A model generated the notes under the pieces. The model searched no databases. It had not been told where the DNA came from and saw only the letters and a list, made by a program, of their open reading frames with translations. A DNA stretch of 64,000 nt from Pseudomonas taiwanensis DSM 21245 (lineage in GTDB: Bacteria; Pseudomonadota; Gammaproteobacteria; Pseudomonadales; Pseudomonadaceae): positions 110,682 to 174,681 of the forward strand of contig NZ_AUEC01000016.1 of the NCBI RefSeq assembly GCF_000425785.1. The letters run 5' to 3'. The translations under genes were made by a program, and so were the position numbers. Numbering within the stretch: position 1 is the stretch's first letter; each line of letters begins with the position of its first letter. Below, one piece after another: positions 50,618-57,966 of the stretch.

Positions 50618-51303
50618 GCGGCATCTGCCATCAAAACGCCTTCCTCCTGAAGTATCTTGCTAGAGGCTTCCAGCGCTTCGGCCACCATCTCGTCAAGCAC
50701 CTTCTCGATGGCCTTCTTCCAGCGCCAGTACGTGGTCCGGTTCAAGCCCTGGCCGTCCCAGGTGTTGATGTCGTAGAACTCGGCCGGCAGCACGATCATG
50801 TCGGTCGAGCGCTTCACGTACTGCTCGCGGCGCGCCTGGCCGGCGTCCTCGGGCATCTCGCCGCCAGCCAAGTGCTGGATAACACCGGCATTCAGCGATT
50901 CCCACTCCGCTCGCTCACGGGCCGACCGGCTCGCGATCTCGTTGCCCGATGACGCCTGCACGCCCTTCACCGGCGGAATGGCCCAGGCGGTGACTGCCTT
51001 GTACCGGAACAGGTTCGGCGCTTGGGTCGCAATCAGCGGTACCAGCTTACCGATCGCTTCAACCTTCTTGGCCTTGTGGGTCGAGAACCTGGCCGTCAGT
51101 GCATGCCAGTGCCGAGGGATCAGCTTGCTGTGCAGGCGGGCGTGCACCCAGCAGTCCACCAGCATCGCCGCATCCTTCCCGGAGATCTCCCCCTTCAGCT
51201 TCGAAGCCTGGACCTTCGGCTCGAAGTCGCCGCCGCCCACTCCGCTCATGGTTTCTGCCGCGAGGGCGCGCACTACTGCTGCCAAAACGCTCTGATACTT
51301 CAT
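50614..51303 (-). CDS. Putative late-gene antiterminator (Q position)
   Basis: A 229-aa protein between NinG and the late promoter, exactly the place of lambda Q. The C-terminal part has a helix-turn-helix-like segment (WDGQGLNRTTYWRWKKAIEK). The N-terminal part is basic and helical (HWHALTARFSTHKAKKVEAI). Zinc-finger cysteines of lambda Q are not seen, so it would belong to a different Q group. Function is inferred from position and from the terminators downstream. Confidence 0.65.
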   Translation of the reverse strand: MKYQSVLAAVVRALAAETMSGVGGGDFEPKVQASKLKGEISGKDAAMLVDCWVHARLHSKLIPRHWHALTARFSTHKAKKVEAIGKLVPLIATQAPNLFRYKAVTAWAIPPVKGVQASSGNEIASRSARERAEWESLNAGVIQHLAGGEMPEDAGQARREQYVKRSTDMIVLPAEFYDINTWDGQGLNRTTYWRWKKAIEKVLDEMVAEALEASSKILQEEGVLMADAA

Positions 51304-51446
51304 TGCTTGCCCCCTGCCTGCTTGGCCTTGCTCAAGATGAATTCTTCGTAGCTGCGCTTGCGGCGCACGGCGCCTGCCCATGACAGCGCCACACCGGCCA
51401 CCACCATGAGGGCGGCCATAATCAAAAACCCCCACGCTGGCGTCAT
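51300..51446 (-). CDS. 48-aa membrane protein coupled between NinG and Q
   Basis: A single membrane helix (WGFLIMAALMVVAGVALSWA) followed by a basic tail (VRRKRSYEEFILSKAKQAGG). GAGGAGG lies upstream. ATGA overlaps at both ends couple it to NinG and to the Q candidate. Function unknown. Confidence 0.62.
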   Translation of the reverse strand: MTPAWGFLIMAALMVVAGVALSWAGAVRRKRSYEEFILSKAKQAGGKQ

Positions 51447-52048
51447 GCCGCTGCCCTCCTCAGGTCTTTGAGCTTCTGCCTGTACAGAGCCTTGATGGCC
51501 TGCAGGTCTTCGATGGTCAGACGCTGGGGCTTATGAGGCCCTTCGAGGAACTCTACGGCTTCGGCGCCAATGCGCTTCATCAGCCGGATACGGTACTCAA
51601 CCGCGTTCCCCGACAGGTTCCGGTTGCACTTCACGCACTGGCGGTGGACGTTCAGCGGCTCGAACCGCAGCTCCGGGCAGGCGCCCACCGACCGGTAATG
51701 CCCGGCGTCCCAGCGGCTGCCGGTGATGAGGTCGTGGTCGCTTGGCAGCGAGTCGCAGCTGATGCACGGCAGGCCGGCGTCGCGCTCGCGGATGTAGGCG
51801 TTGAACGCGGTCTGGGCCTCGGCCATGTGCTCGCGGCGGGTCTTCAGCTTCTCTCGGCGCTCCTGCAGTTCTTGGCGGCCCTGCTTGGTGATCGCCTTGG
51901 CCGCAATCTTCTGCAGCTTCGGGTCCTTGGCCATGGCCTTGGCGCAGGAGATGCTGCACACCTTCTGCGTGGTCATGGTCGGCTTGAAGGGCTTGCCGCA
52001 ACCTGGCGCTTTGCACTTCTTCGGCTTGGTCTCCTTGGCCAGTTTCAT
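51443..52048 (-). CDS. ninG: NinG/Rap-like recombination nuclease
   Basis: 201 aa. N-terminal zinc finger CKAPGCGKPFKPTMTTQKVC, a coiled middle, then an HNH-like part: LPCISCDS, GHYRSVGACPELRFEPLNVH, CVKCNRNLSGN. The order and spacing fit NinG (Rap), which cuts branched DNA during lambda Red recombination. Confidence 0.87.
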   Translation of the reverse strand: MKLAKETKPKKCKAPGCGKPFKPTMTTQKVCSISCAKAMAKDPKLQKIAAKAITKQGRQELQERREKLKTRREHMAEAQTAFNAYIRERDAGLPCISCDSLPSDHDLITGSRWDAGHYRSVGACPELRFEPLNVHRQCVKCNRNLSGNAVEYRIRLMKRIGAEAVEFLEGPHKPQRLTIEDLQAIKALYRQKLKDLRRAAA

Positions 52049-52275
52049 GCCGACCTCCAGATCTGTGCGCGCGTTTTCTTGCCGTTCTTTTTCGCCTCAC
52101 GCTTCACTTTGCGCAGCTCCTCCTGCACCTGGCTGAGGGTCATTTCTCCGGACTGAAGCTTGGCGACCAGGGCCTGCCTGAATTCTGTACTGTCAGCCAC
52201 AACCCCGTGCTCCTCGGCGATCTGCAGGGCTACACGCTTATCCAGGCGCCGGTCGTACCAATCACGCCTTCTCAT
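52045..52275 (-). CDS. Small basic protein of the nin region
   Basis: 76 aa (RRRDWYDRRLDKRVALQIAE; TLSQVQEELRKVKREAKKNG), very basic, no named family. It is coupled by ATGA overlaps to NinB upstream and NinG downstream. Confidence 0.65.
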   Translation of the reverse strand: MRRRDWYDRRLDKRVALQIAEEHGVVADSTEFRQALVAKLQSGEMTLSQVQEELRKVKREAKKNGKKTRAQIWRSA

Positions 52276-52742
52276 GCGGCCTCCTCGCTCAGCAGATCGC
52301 TGAACACCACACCCTGCGGCGCGAACTCGGCCACGATGCGGTCGGTGTACTGGCAGCCCTGGGCCCGATCGAACAGCCGGGTCACCGGGAAGCCATCCGG
52401 ACCGAACATCGCGCACGGTCCCATCAGGCGAAGCTTCACCTCATACGGCAGGTGGATGAACGACTCGGCCCAGCCGGTGCGGAACTCATCGCAGCCAGCG
52501 CGCATGATCGGCACGCCGAAGTGCAGCTTGCAGTACCGGCGCACATCCTCGATGTCGCCCATCTCGGTGCTCTTGGCGATGCGGTCGTACATGGCGAACC
52601 ACAGGGCGTTCTGGTCCAGGGTGCGATCCTTGCCCGGACGCATGGTGACCACGACGAACTTCTTGTCGCGGAACAGACGGGTGAGCATGGTTACGGCCTC
52701 GGACAGCTTGGCTTGGCTGTTGACGCTTATCTTCTCGGTCAT
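52272..52742 (-). CDS. ninB: NinB/Orf-like recombination mediator
   Basis: 156 aa. PGKDRTLDQNALWFAMYDRI and DVRRYCKLHFGVPIMRAG match NinB (Orf), which binds single-stranded DNA and SSB and helps load recombinases. It starts by a 4-bp overlap with the preceding gene. Confidence 0.85.
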   Translation of the reverse strand: MTEKISVNSQAKLSEAVTMLTRLFRDKKFVVVTMRPGKDRTLDQNALWFAMYDRIAKSTEMGDIEDVRRYCKLHFGVPIMRAGCDEFRTGWAESFIHLPYEVKLRLMGPCAMFGPDGFPVTRLFDRAQGCQYTDRIVAEFAPQGVVFSDLLSEEAA

Positions 52743-53044
52743 TGAAGCCCCCTCATTGCCCTATCAACGACCGCGCACAGCTGTGCATCACCGCCACTCA
52801 GCAGGCGTGCCATACCGCTCTCGCTCTGGTTGTCGACCAACACGTAGGCTGCCCGCACTCCGTTTTTCCGGCAGGCAGTGATAAACGCCATGTCGAACCC
52901 GCGACGATGCGCGATTGGCTGATGGTCTTCAGGCGCGTCGTTATCCACGCCGAGCAGCTTGTGCAACACCTCGTGCGCCTCGTTGACCATGCCCTTGTGC
53001 AACAGGTCGTGCGCCTGGAGAACCAGTTCTCGGTCAATGTTCAT
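52739..53044 (-). CDS. Prophage protein of the leftward early operon
   Basis: 101 aa. A helical N-terminus with His (QAHDLLHKGMVNEAHEVLHK) and a second half that may bind a nucleotide-like ligand (AAYVLVDNQSESGMARLLSG). No family recognised. Overlaps of 4 bp on both sides. Confidence 0.62.
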   Translation of the reverse strand: MNIDRELVLQAHDLLHKGMVNEAHEVLHKLLGVDNDAPEDHQPIAHRRGFDMAFITACRKNGVRAAYVLVDNQSESGMARLLSGGDAQLCAVVDRAMRGLQ

Positions 53045-53331
53045 GGCGCCACCTTCAGGCCCTGGGCCTCGATGGCTTCACGACAGTCATCAATGGCTTC
53101 GTCGTAGTGCTCCGCCTCTGGACGAACAAAACCGCCTTCGCTGATGTTGTGCGCGCTGATCTTGGGCGGCAGCTCCACCACCACGGCCTCGCGGGAAGCC
53201 TCCCAGGCCCACAGAGCGCAACCCATCATCGCTGCAGCCTCAGCGTCCTTTGCCTCTTGAATGTCTGAGGCGCCAAACCCGAACTGCGCTCGGAAAGCAA
53301 CATCGAATTCGGCACGCATCTCGTCGGTCAT
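53041..53331 (-). CDS. Prophage protein of the leftward early operon
   Basis: 96 aa, acidic (DEMRAEFDVAFRAQFGFGAS; EHYDEAIDDCREAIEAQGL). GGGAGG precedes the ATG at 53331. The pattern of a helical N-terminus with a WAWEASREAV-type segment is common in short phage proteins of unknown function. Confidence 0.62.
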   Translation of the reverse strand: MTDEMRAEFDVAFRAQFGFGASDIQEAKDAEAAAMMGCALWAWEASREAVVVELPPKISAHNISEGGFVRPEAEHYDEAIDDCREAIEAQGLKVAP

Positions 53332-53390
53332 ACTCCCTCCCCGGCCGGCTGCCCGGCGCGCTTGATGTTCAACTTGGCGAACTGACTCAT
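53328..53390 (-). CDS. 20-aa micro-ORF coupled on both sides
   Basis: MSQFAKLNIKRAGQPAGEGV, starting by ATGA overlap with the nuclease stop and ending in an ATGA overlap with the next gene. It may be a real peptide or simply a translational coupler that carries ribosomes across the gap. The perfect overlaps at both ends argue against pure chance. Confidence 0.4.
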   Translation of the reverse strand: MSQFAKLNIKRAGQPAGEGV

Positions 53391-54040
53391 GCGGCACCTC
53401 GCTGTGCAACGCGGAATTGCTGACGGTCGAGAAACGCTTTGATGGCGGACTCGCATGGGCTTGGCGCTGGCAGTCGGGCCATGCGCTCGGCATTCACCGG
53501 GGCGTGACCTTCGCGCAGGATCTTTTCCATCTCGGATCGGTCGGCGCGGGACAGGAAGAACTCTTCCAGCATGTCGCCAATCGGCCGCACCCAGTCGTAG
53601 CCGTCAGGCCGCGCAGCACGGATGATCGCGAGCCACATGCCCGGGCAAAGGAAGTCGCGAATGACCTGATGCAGGTAGTTCGGGGACAGATTCCCAGTCC
53701 AGCCACTTGCGCCTCGCACCAGAAAACCGCAGTTGCAGATTCCACGGTCGTCAGCCTGGGGAAGGCCCACCAGGAAAAACACCTCGCGCCCGGTGCGCTC
53801 CATCACGGCTTCAGCCTTCATGATTTCTTCGGCGGTCGGGGTCTTGCCTTTGACCTCCAGATACACGCCGACATTCGGCAGCCAGAAATCCGGCAGGTAG
53901 AAGCCCTCATCCACGCGAACCAAATCAGGCTCGTACAGGTAGAAGATCCCGGCGGCCTCCATCACCTTGACCCACATGAGCTCGGTGTAGGAGCGAAGGC
54001 GGTAGCCCTCGTGGTGGTAGATCGTTCTGCGCTCTCTCAT
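53387..54040 (-). CDS. PD-(D/E)xK-type nuclease-like protein
   Basis: 217 aa. LVRVDEGFYLPDFWLPNVGV then YLEVKGK gives the D...ExK pattern of the restriction-endonuclease fold (~residues 45-67), as in VRR-NUC/T7 endonuclease-like phage proteins. Two cysteines (GICNCGF) follow. It overlaps DnaB by 1 bp; a role in replication or recombination intermediates is likely. Confidence 0.68.
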   Translation of the reverse strand: MRERRTIYHHEGYRLRSYTELMWVKVMEAAGIFYLYEPDLVRVDEGFYLPDFWLPNVGVYLEVKGKTPTAEEIMKAEAVMERTGREVFFLVGLPQADDRGICNCGFLVRGASGWTGNLSPNYLHQVIRDFLCPGMWLAIIRAARPDGYDWVRPIGDMLEEFFLSRADRSEMEKILREGHAPVNAERMARLPAPSPCESAIKAFLDRQQFRVAQRGAA

Positions 54041-55380
54041 CAGAAGTTCACCTTCACGACATTTTCCTGCTTGGCGCGACTGGCCAGAGGCATGAATCGG
54101 GACCGGTCACCCTGGAATGCGGTGGCCACAGTGCCGATCTCCCCGTCGCGGTTCTTGCGGATCAGGATTTCCCCGATGCCCTTGTCCTGGGTGTTCGGGT
54201 GGTACACCTCATCGCGATACACGAACATCACGATGTCGGCGTCCTGCTCGATGGCCCCGGATTCGCGCAGATCGCTGAGCACAGGGCGCTTATCTGGGCG
54301 CGCCTCGCAGCCCCGGTTGAGCTGGGACAGCACGATCACGGGGCAGCCAAGCTCGCGGGCCAGCAGCTTGATCTGGCGCGACATGGCGGTGACATCCTCG
54401 GTACGCCCCTTGCCCTCGCCTTCCATCAGGCCCAGGTAGTCGATCACCACCAGGCCTAGGCCGCCCATACGGTTCGCGTAGCGGCGCGCGATGGAGCGGA
54501 TGCGAGGCATCGTCATCACAGGAACGTCGGAGACGCAGATCGGCGCATCACGCAGCTTGAGCGTGGCGGCCGCCAGTTCTACCCGGTAGTCAGCGGCACA
54601 TACGCCTGTCTTAAGCGATGGCAGTGGGATTCCTCCGACAGCCGCGATCAGGCGGTCCATGAGCTGGGTCTTGGTCATCTCCAGGCTCACCACCAGCACT
54701 GGCTTTTGCTGGGCGATAGCCACATCTGCGGCAACGTTCATGGCGAGCGTCGTCTTGCCCATCGCAGGGCGACCAGCAACCACGATCATCTGGCCCGGCT
54801 TAAGGCCCTGGGTGAATTTATCGAGGTCGGGGATACCCGAACCCAGGCCTTCCATCGAAACGCCGTTCTCGTAGCGATCCAGGCGCTCCTGAAGCACCTC
54901 CACATGCTCGGCCATGATGTCGCCGATCATTTGGCACTCGCCCTCGCTTCCCGATGCGTCCAGGCCTAGCACGATCGACTGGGCCAGCGAGATCTTGTCC
55001 TCGATATCGGCCTGCTCGTGCGCAACCTCGTTGATGCGCTCGGCGGCGGCGGCGAGCTGACGGCAAATTGCCCGGTCACGGATGATCTGGGCGTAGGCCT
55101 TGGCGTTTGCCACGCTCGGCGTATTCGCCTGGATCTCGCCGGCATAGGCTAGCGTCCGTGTGCCACTGGGAAGTTCGGCACGGCGATCGCTCAGGGTAAT
55201 CACGTCGACAGGTTTGCCATCGGCATGCAGCTCAAGAATCAACCGGTACAGGTCGGCGTTGTCGTCCCAAGCAAATGCCTCGGGCGAGAGGGCGTCGGAC
55301 AGAACATCGATCAGGTGCGGCTGGCGAAGCATGGCGCCGATAACGCCGTGCTCGGCTTCAAGGCTGTGAAGTTCGTTCAT
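54040..55380 (-). CDS. dnaB: Replicative DNA helicase (DnaB type)
   Basis: 446 aa. The N-terminal domain (LEAEHGVIGAMLRQPHLIDV) is followed by a RecA-like motor: Walker A GRPAMGKTTLAMNVA (~residue 205), Walker B VVIDYLGLM, then VIVLSQLNR and DLRESGAIEQDADIVMFVYR. The phage has its own helicase and so needs no P-type loader for host DnaB. It follows the O-like initiator by a 4-bp overlap. Confidence 0.93.
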   Translation of the reverse strand: MNELHSLEAEHGVIGAMLRQPHLIDVLSDALSPEAFAWDDNADLYRLILELHADGKPVDVITLSDRRAELPSGTRTLAYAGEIQANTPSVANAKAYAQIIRDRAICRQLAAAAERINEVAHEQADIEDKISLAQSIVLGLDASGSEGECQMIGDIMAEHVEVLQERLDRYENGVSMEGLGSGIPDLDKFTQGLKPGQMIVVAGRPAMGKTTLAMNVAADVAIAQQKPVLVVSLEMTKTQLMDRLIAAVGGIPLPSLKTGVCAADYRVELAAATLKLRDAPICVSDVPVMTMPRIRSIARRYANRMGGLGLVVIDYLGLMEGEGKGRTEDVTAMSRQIKLLARELGCPVIVLSQLNRGCEARPDKRPVLSDLRESGAIEQDADIVMFVYRDEVYHPNTQDKGIGEILIRKNRDGEIGTVATAFQGDRSRFMPLASRAKQENVVKVNF

Positions 55381-56366
55381 TGCGCAGCCTCCGAGATCTC
55401 GCGGAACACAGCGCGGCTGACCAGGGCCTCCAGCCGAGGCTGGACGTTCTGGCCACGGAAGAACACCTGGTTGCGGTTGTTGGCCTTCTGAAAGAATCCG
55501 AGCCAGAAGCCCTGCCCGCTCTGGTGATCAGGCGACTCGTTCCAGCGCTCGGCGATCATGCTGCGCAGAACCTTGTCGCTCTTTACGGTCACGGCTGGCA
55601 GGTTCGGGCAGACCTTGTGGTACAGGTCGATGATCTTATCCACCGGCACGCCTGCCTCACTGGCACCGTTCGGGCTGCGCTTGAACGCACGGCCCAACCA
55701 GTTGACCAGGAAGCGGCGCCAGTCCTTCTTCGGCTTGCTGCCGGTGGCCCAGGCTGCCGCACGCTTGATCTCCGCTTCCACGTCGATCGGTGCATAGGCC
55801 TCTGCCCATTTGGTGATCAGGGTGGCGTCCACTTCGAAATCTTCGCCAGTGAACACAACCAGCTTGGCTTCCGACTGAGCGGGCTCAGCCCCCTGGGGGG
55901 CAGTAATCTGTTCCGTAGGAACAGTTACTAGGGGTTTTTCTTTCGTATAAAGAAGGGAGTCGTCGGAAATTGGTAGTTTCGCTACGTTGTCGGAATTACC
56001 AATTTTGGTAGTTTCGACTGATTTTGGTTGAGTCGATTGTTCCTTTTTCGGCTCTTGGTACACCCATTCAGACGGCGAGCAGATGCCGATTTCGCCACGG
56101 CTACCACCAACCCGGTACAGCACTCGACGGGCCAGCAGGCTGCTGATCGCACGCGAAACGTGCGCAGGCAGGATGTTGGTCATCTTGGCCACTTCGTCGG
56201 CAGTAATGCGGCGCTCTGTCAGGTTGTAGCCGATCACCAAGCGAGCAATCGCGTGGATAGTCTTGAACTCAGCTGGCGACAGGTGAACCGCTGCCAGAGC
56301 GTCCATCAGCTGATTGTCCATCCGGGTAAAGCCCCCGGCTGATTTGAAGGTGAAGACGTTACTCAT
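55377..56366 (-). CDS. Replication initiator, lambda O-like
   Basis: 329 aa. The N-terminal winged-helix (FKTIHAIARLVIGYNLTERR; ADEVAKMTNILPAHVSRAIS) resembles phage replication protein O. A long low-complexity linker (~130-190) lies over repeats in the DNA. The C-terminal part (WRRFLVNWLGRAFKR; VLRSMIAERWNESPDHQ) is conserved in pseudomonad phages. The ATG at 56366 follows TTGGAGC. Confidence 0.83.
   Translation of the reverse strand: MSNVFTFKSAGGFTRMDNQLMDALAAVHLSPAEFKTIHAIARLVIGYNLTERRITADEVAKMTNILPAHVSRAISSLLARRVLYRVGGSRGEIGICSPSEWVYQEPKKEQSTQPKSVETTKIGNSDNVAKLPISDDSLLYTKEKPLVTVPTEQITAPQGAEPAQSEAKLVVFTGEDFEVDATLITKWAEAYAPIDVEAEIKRAAAWATGSKPKKDWRRFLVNWLGRAFKRSPNGASEAGVPVDKIIDLYHKVCPNLPAVTVKSDKVLRSMIAERWNESPDHQSGQGFWLGFFQKANNRNQVFFRGQNVQPRLEALVSRAVFREISEAAQ
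55902..56030. other. Candidate phage replication origin inside the O-like gene
   Basis: TTGGTAGTTTCG occurs twice (55,970 and 56,005, 35 bp apart), a third partial copy follows, and TACCAATTTTGGTA is a perfect palindrome over the second. Upstream lies CTGTTCCGTAGGAACAG, a 7-bp-stem palindrome inside a longer one. The stretch is AT-richer than the rest of the gene and encodes the linker. Lambda's origin is also in the middle of O. Confidence 0.5.
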
Positions 56367-56580
56367 GGGCTGCTCCAAGGCGCTGGGCAGCCAGGAACGC
56401 ATGCAGGTGATGCAGGCATTCACGGACGAGCTGTCGTTTGGATTGGCGCGAGTACTGGGAGCGGACCAGGCGAGCGGCGTTCACAGCCGATTCGAAATGG
56501 CCGCGCGCCACGAAACCGTGCCTCGCATTTTGTGGCGCGCCACTGTGCGGCGCTTGTATACTGGGATCCTGCAGATGCAT
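56359..56580 (-). CDS. Small basic prophage protein before the O-like gene
   Basis: 73 aa. GAGGTGA is placed well before the ATG and a 4-bp overlap couples it to the O-like gene, so it is probably real despite an odd N-terminal half. That half (APQNARHGFVARG) is encoded by the 37-bp inverted repeat. The C-terminal half is a basic amphipathic helix (AARLVRSQYSRQSKRQLVRE; CLHHLHAFLAAQRLG). Confidence 0.58.
   Translation of the reverse strand: MHLQDPSIQAPHSGAPQNARHGFVARGHFESAVNAARLVRSQYSRQSKRQLVRECLHHLHAFLAAQRLGAAHE
56504..56539. repeat. Prophage inverted repeat, copy C
   Basis: CGCGCCACGAAA and ATTTTGTGGCGCG with 20 nt between the 8-bp arms. It lies inside the 73-aa gene. The right arm continues into GTGGCGCGCCAC, a perfect 12-bp palindrome. 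Confidence 0.75.
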
Positions 56581-56611
56581 AATTCACCTCAGAGTTTTGT
56601 GTGCTGCAGAG

Positions 56612-56636
56612 AGCCGGGGTGCCACCCGGCTTTTTT
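56612..56636 (+). terminator. Rightward terminator in the leftward early operon
   Basis: GCCGGGgtgccaCCCGGC followed by TTTTTT on the plus strand. It could block antisense transcription into the small regulator genes. On the minus strand it is preceded by A, not followed by T, so it should not stop the leftward operon. Confidence 0.6.
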
Positions 56637-56650
56637 GTGCCCGCCGTTTG

Positions 56651-56694
56651 CCAGTACCTCATGAGGGACTGGCGCCCGGGTCCCTAATTAGGGA
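56651..56694. promoter_or_regulatory. Two palindromic sites beside the small regulator genes
   Basis: CCAGTACCTCATGAGG (first part of a 22-bp palindrome with one mismatch pair, 56,651-56,672) and TCCCTAATTAGGGA (perfect, 56,681-56,694). Both have CCT...AGG arms. They lie just after the first of four small genes that may encode ribbon-helix-helix proteins, and are operator candidates. Confidence 0.45.
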
Positions 56695-56702
56695 TCGGAC
56701 GG

Positions 56703-56915
56703 TTACCTCGGCGCCGCGAACGGCACTACGTTGTTGCTCTTGGGCTTCCCCCGCTGCGCGAGGAAGTGCGTGGCCTTCTTCAGGATCTGCGCGGCGAGTT
56801 CATCGGTGCTGACACCAACCTCCTCCGCCCAGGCCTCCAGGTCCGCGAAGTCATTCCGGCGGAACCGGGCGACCTCTACGTCGTGCTGCTGTACCGCTTC
56901 GTTTGCAGGCGACAT
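56703..56915 (-). CDS. Small DNA-binding-like protein (possible ribbon-helix-helix) 1
   Basis: 70 aa. HDVEVARFRRNDFADLEAWA may give the strand and first helix, and GVSTDELAAQILKKATHFLA the second helix of a ribbon-helix-helix dimer. GGAGGA precedes the ATG at 56915. Last of four short genes after cro. Confidence 0.6.
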   Translation of the reverse strand: MSPANEAVQQHDVEVARFRRNDFADLEAWAEEVGVSTDELAAQILKKATHFLAQRGKPKSNNVVPFAAPR

Positions 56916-56934
56916 TCGTCCTCCCATGACCTAT

Positions 56935-57141
56935 TCAGGCCCTGGCCTTCTTCTCGTTGATCAGCGGCAGGTGACCGTGCTCTTTCTTGAACGCCAGCGC
57001 GGCCAGGATGATTTCCCGGGCCAGCACGCTGTGCTGGGCCTTTAGCTCCAGGGCGTATCCCTTCAGCTCGTTGAAGTCCTCGTCATCCAAGCGGACCTTG
57101 ACCTGGTGGTCGTGGCGGTGTGCTTTGTCGTCGTAGGCCAT
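56935..57141 (-). CDS. Ribbon-helix-helix-like protein 2
   Basis: 68 aa. QVKVRLDDEDFNELKGYALE then AQHSVLAREIILAALAFKK is a good fit to a CopG/MetJ/Arc-type strand-helix-helix. The His-rich N-terminus (DDKAHRHDHQ) is unusual. A possible regulator of the early operon or an Arc-like factor. Confidence 0.65.
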   Translation of the reverse strand: MAYDDKAHRHDHQVKVRLDDEDFNELKGYALELKAQHSVLAREIILAALAFKKEHGHLPLINEKKARA

Positions 57142-57199
57142 CGGGTGATCCCCTGGATGCTTCGGTCGTTTGTGGTTGAGTGTTAAGAGGGCCTCCGCC

Positions 57200-57412
57200 C
57201 TACCCTGAAGAGTCCCTCGCAGAGACCCTCATTGGGGTCACCAACTGCAAGACTTTGGCCTTCCTTCGGCCAACCACTGATAGAGCGCCACTGGCTACAG
57301 CCGCTTCGAACACCTGGTTCATCGCTGTGCTGAAATCCCAGCCATTTGCCCTCATCAGCCCCTCTACTCGCTGCCGCACATCTGGCGACAGCTGATCAAG
57401 CTGTACGGTCAT
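57200..57412 (-). CDS. Small DNA-binding-like protein 3
   Basis: 70 aa: DQLSPDVRQRVEGLMRANGW then DFSTAMNQVFEAAVASG, again a short strand and two helices that could be ribbon-helix-helix. The tail is basic (VVGRRKAKVLQ). It lies 58 bp from the second of the set; a boxA-like TCTTAACA on the minus strand lies in that gap. Confidence 0.55.
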   Translation of the reverse strand: MTVQLDQLSPDVRQRVEGLMRANGWDFSTAMNQVFEAAVASGALSVVGRRKAKVLQLVTPMRVSARDSSG

Positions 57413-57431
57413 TTAGGCCTCCAAAGGGCCT

Positions 57432-57635
57432 TCAGCCCGCGATATCTTCTTGCTGCTTGTCCTGCATCAGCTCCTCGATAACGCCGTTGGCTACGGCCCA
57501 CTCGATGATTTCGTACAGATAGGTGGCGTGCTGCATGCGGGTCTTGCTCGCGGCCTTGCGCAGGATCCGGTCGAGCACGGGCTCGAAACGGACCTTCACC
57601 GGGATGGCGCGCTTCTGATTCGGGTCTTGGTACAT
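57432..57635 (-). CDS. Ribbon-helix-helix-like protein 4
   Basis: 67 aa: AIPVKVRFEPVLDRILRKAA then MQHATYLYEIIEWAVANG, a plausible Arc-type fold with a basic first strand. It is the first gene after cro in the pR operon. Confidence 0.6.
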   Translation of the reverse strand: MYQDPNQKRAIPVKVRFEPVLDRILRKAASKTRMQHATYLYEIIEWAVANGVIEELMQDKQQEDIAG

Positions 57636-57667
57636 GCTTGGTTGGCTCCTTGCGGCTATGAAATGGA

Positions 57668-57862
57668 TCAGGCAGCAGACTTCTGAGACGGGAACGGGCG
57701 TTGCTCGACCGCCTCGAATCCGCCATCGGGAAGCTCAAACACACTGATGTCGCGCTTGGCGATCAGCGCCTTGTGGATTGCCGGAGCCGTCACACGAAGA
57801 AGCCTTGCGGCTTCGGACTGCCCTTTTTCAGCAACAAATTTGTCGAGGGGGGTCGCATTCAT
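57668..57862 (-). CDS. cro: Cro-like repressor
   Basis: 64 aa. TPLDKFVAEKGQSEAARLLR then VTAPAIHKALIAKRDISVFE is the helix-turn-helix of the lambda Cro family, with a short C-terminal tail. It is divergent from CI and directly behind pR and its operators. GAGG lies before the ATG at 57862; in-frame ATGs at 57883 and 57901 are possible but lie nearer to or inside the operators. Confidence 0.85.
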   Translation of the reverse strand: MNATPLDKFVAEKGQSEAARLLRVTAPAIHKALIAKRDISVFELPDGGFEAVEQRPFPSQKSAA

Positions 57863-57890
57863 GATCAGGCCTCGGTTGTTCATAAGCCCG

Positions 57891-57919
57891 ATATTAACCA
57901 TCGGTTGATTCTTTGTCCA
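57891..57919 (-). promoter_or_regulatory. pR promoter of the leftward early operon
   Basis: On the minus strand TGGACA, 17-bp spacer, TAATAT. The -10 and spacer overlap the operator at 57,894-57,907, and the -35 touches the operator at 57,919, so repressor bound there would shut it off. Confidence 0.75.
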
Positions 57920-57955
57920 TACCGATGGTTTCTTCCGTTTTTTAACCGTTGGTTT
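57894..57955. promoter_or_regulatory. oR: three repressor operators
   Basis: TTAACCATCGGTTG (57,894), ATACCGATGGTTTC (57,919) and TTAACCGTTGGTTT (57,942), centre spacings 25 and 23 bp, as at lambda oR. Consensus half-site AACCATCGG. The third site is the least like the others and lies next to the CI start, so it may control pRM. Confidence 0.82.
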
Positions 57956-57966
57956 ACATTCCCCTG

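Noticed and set aside
57181..57192. Second nut site (nutR) in the leftward operon
   Set aside because: CCCTCTTAACA on the minus strand resembles boxA, but the match is partial and no hairpin follows, so it is not listed as a feature.
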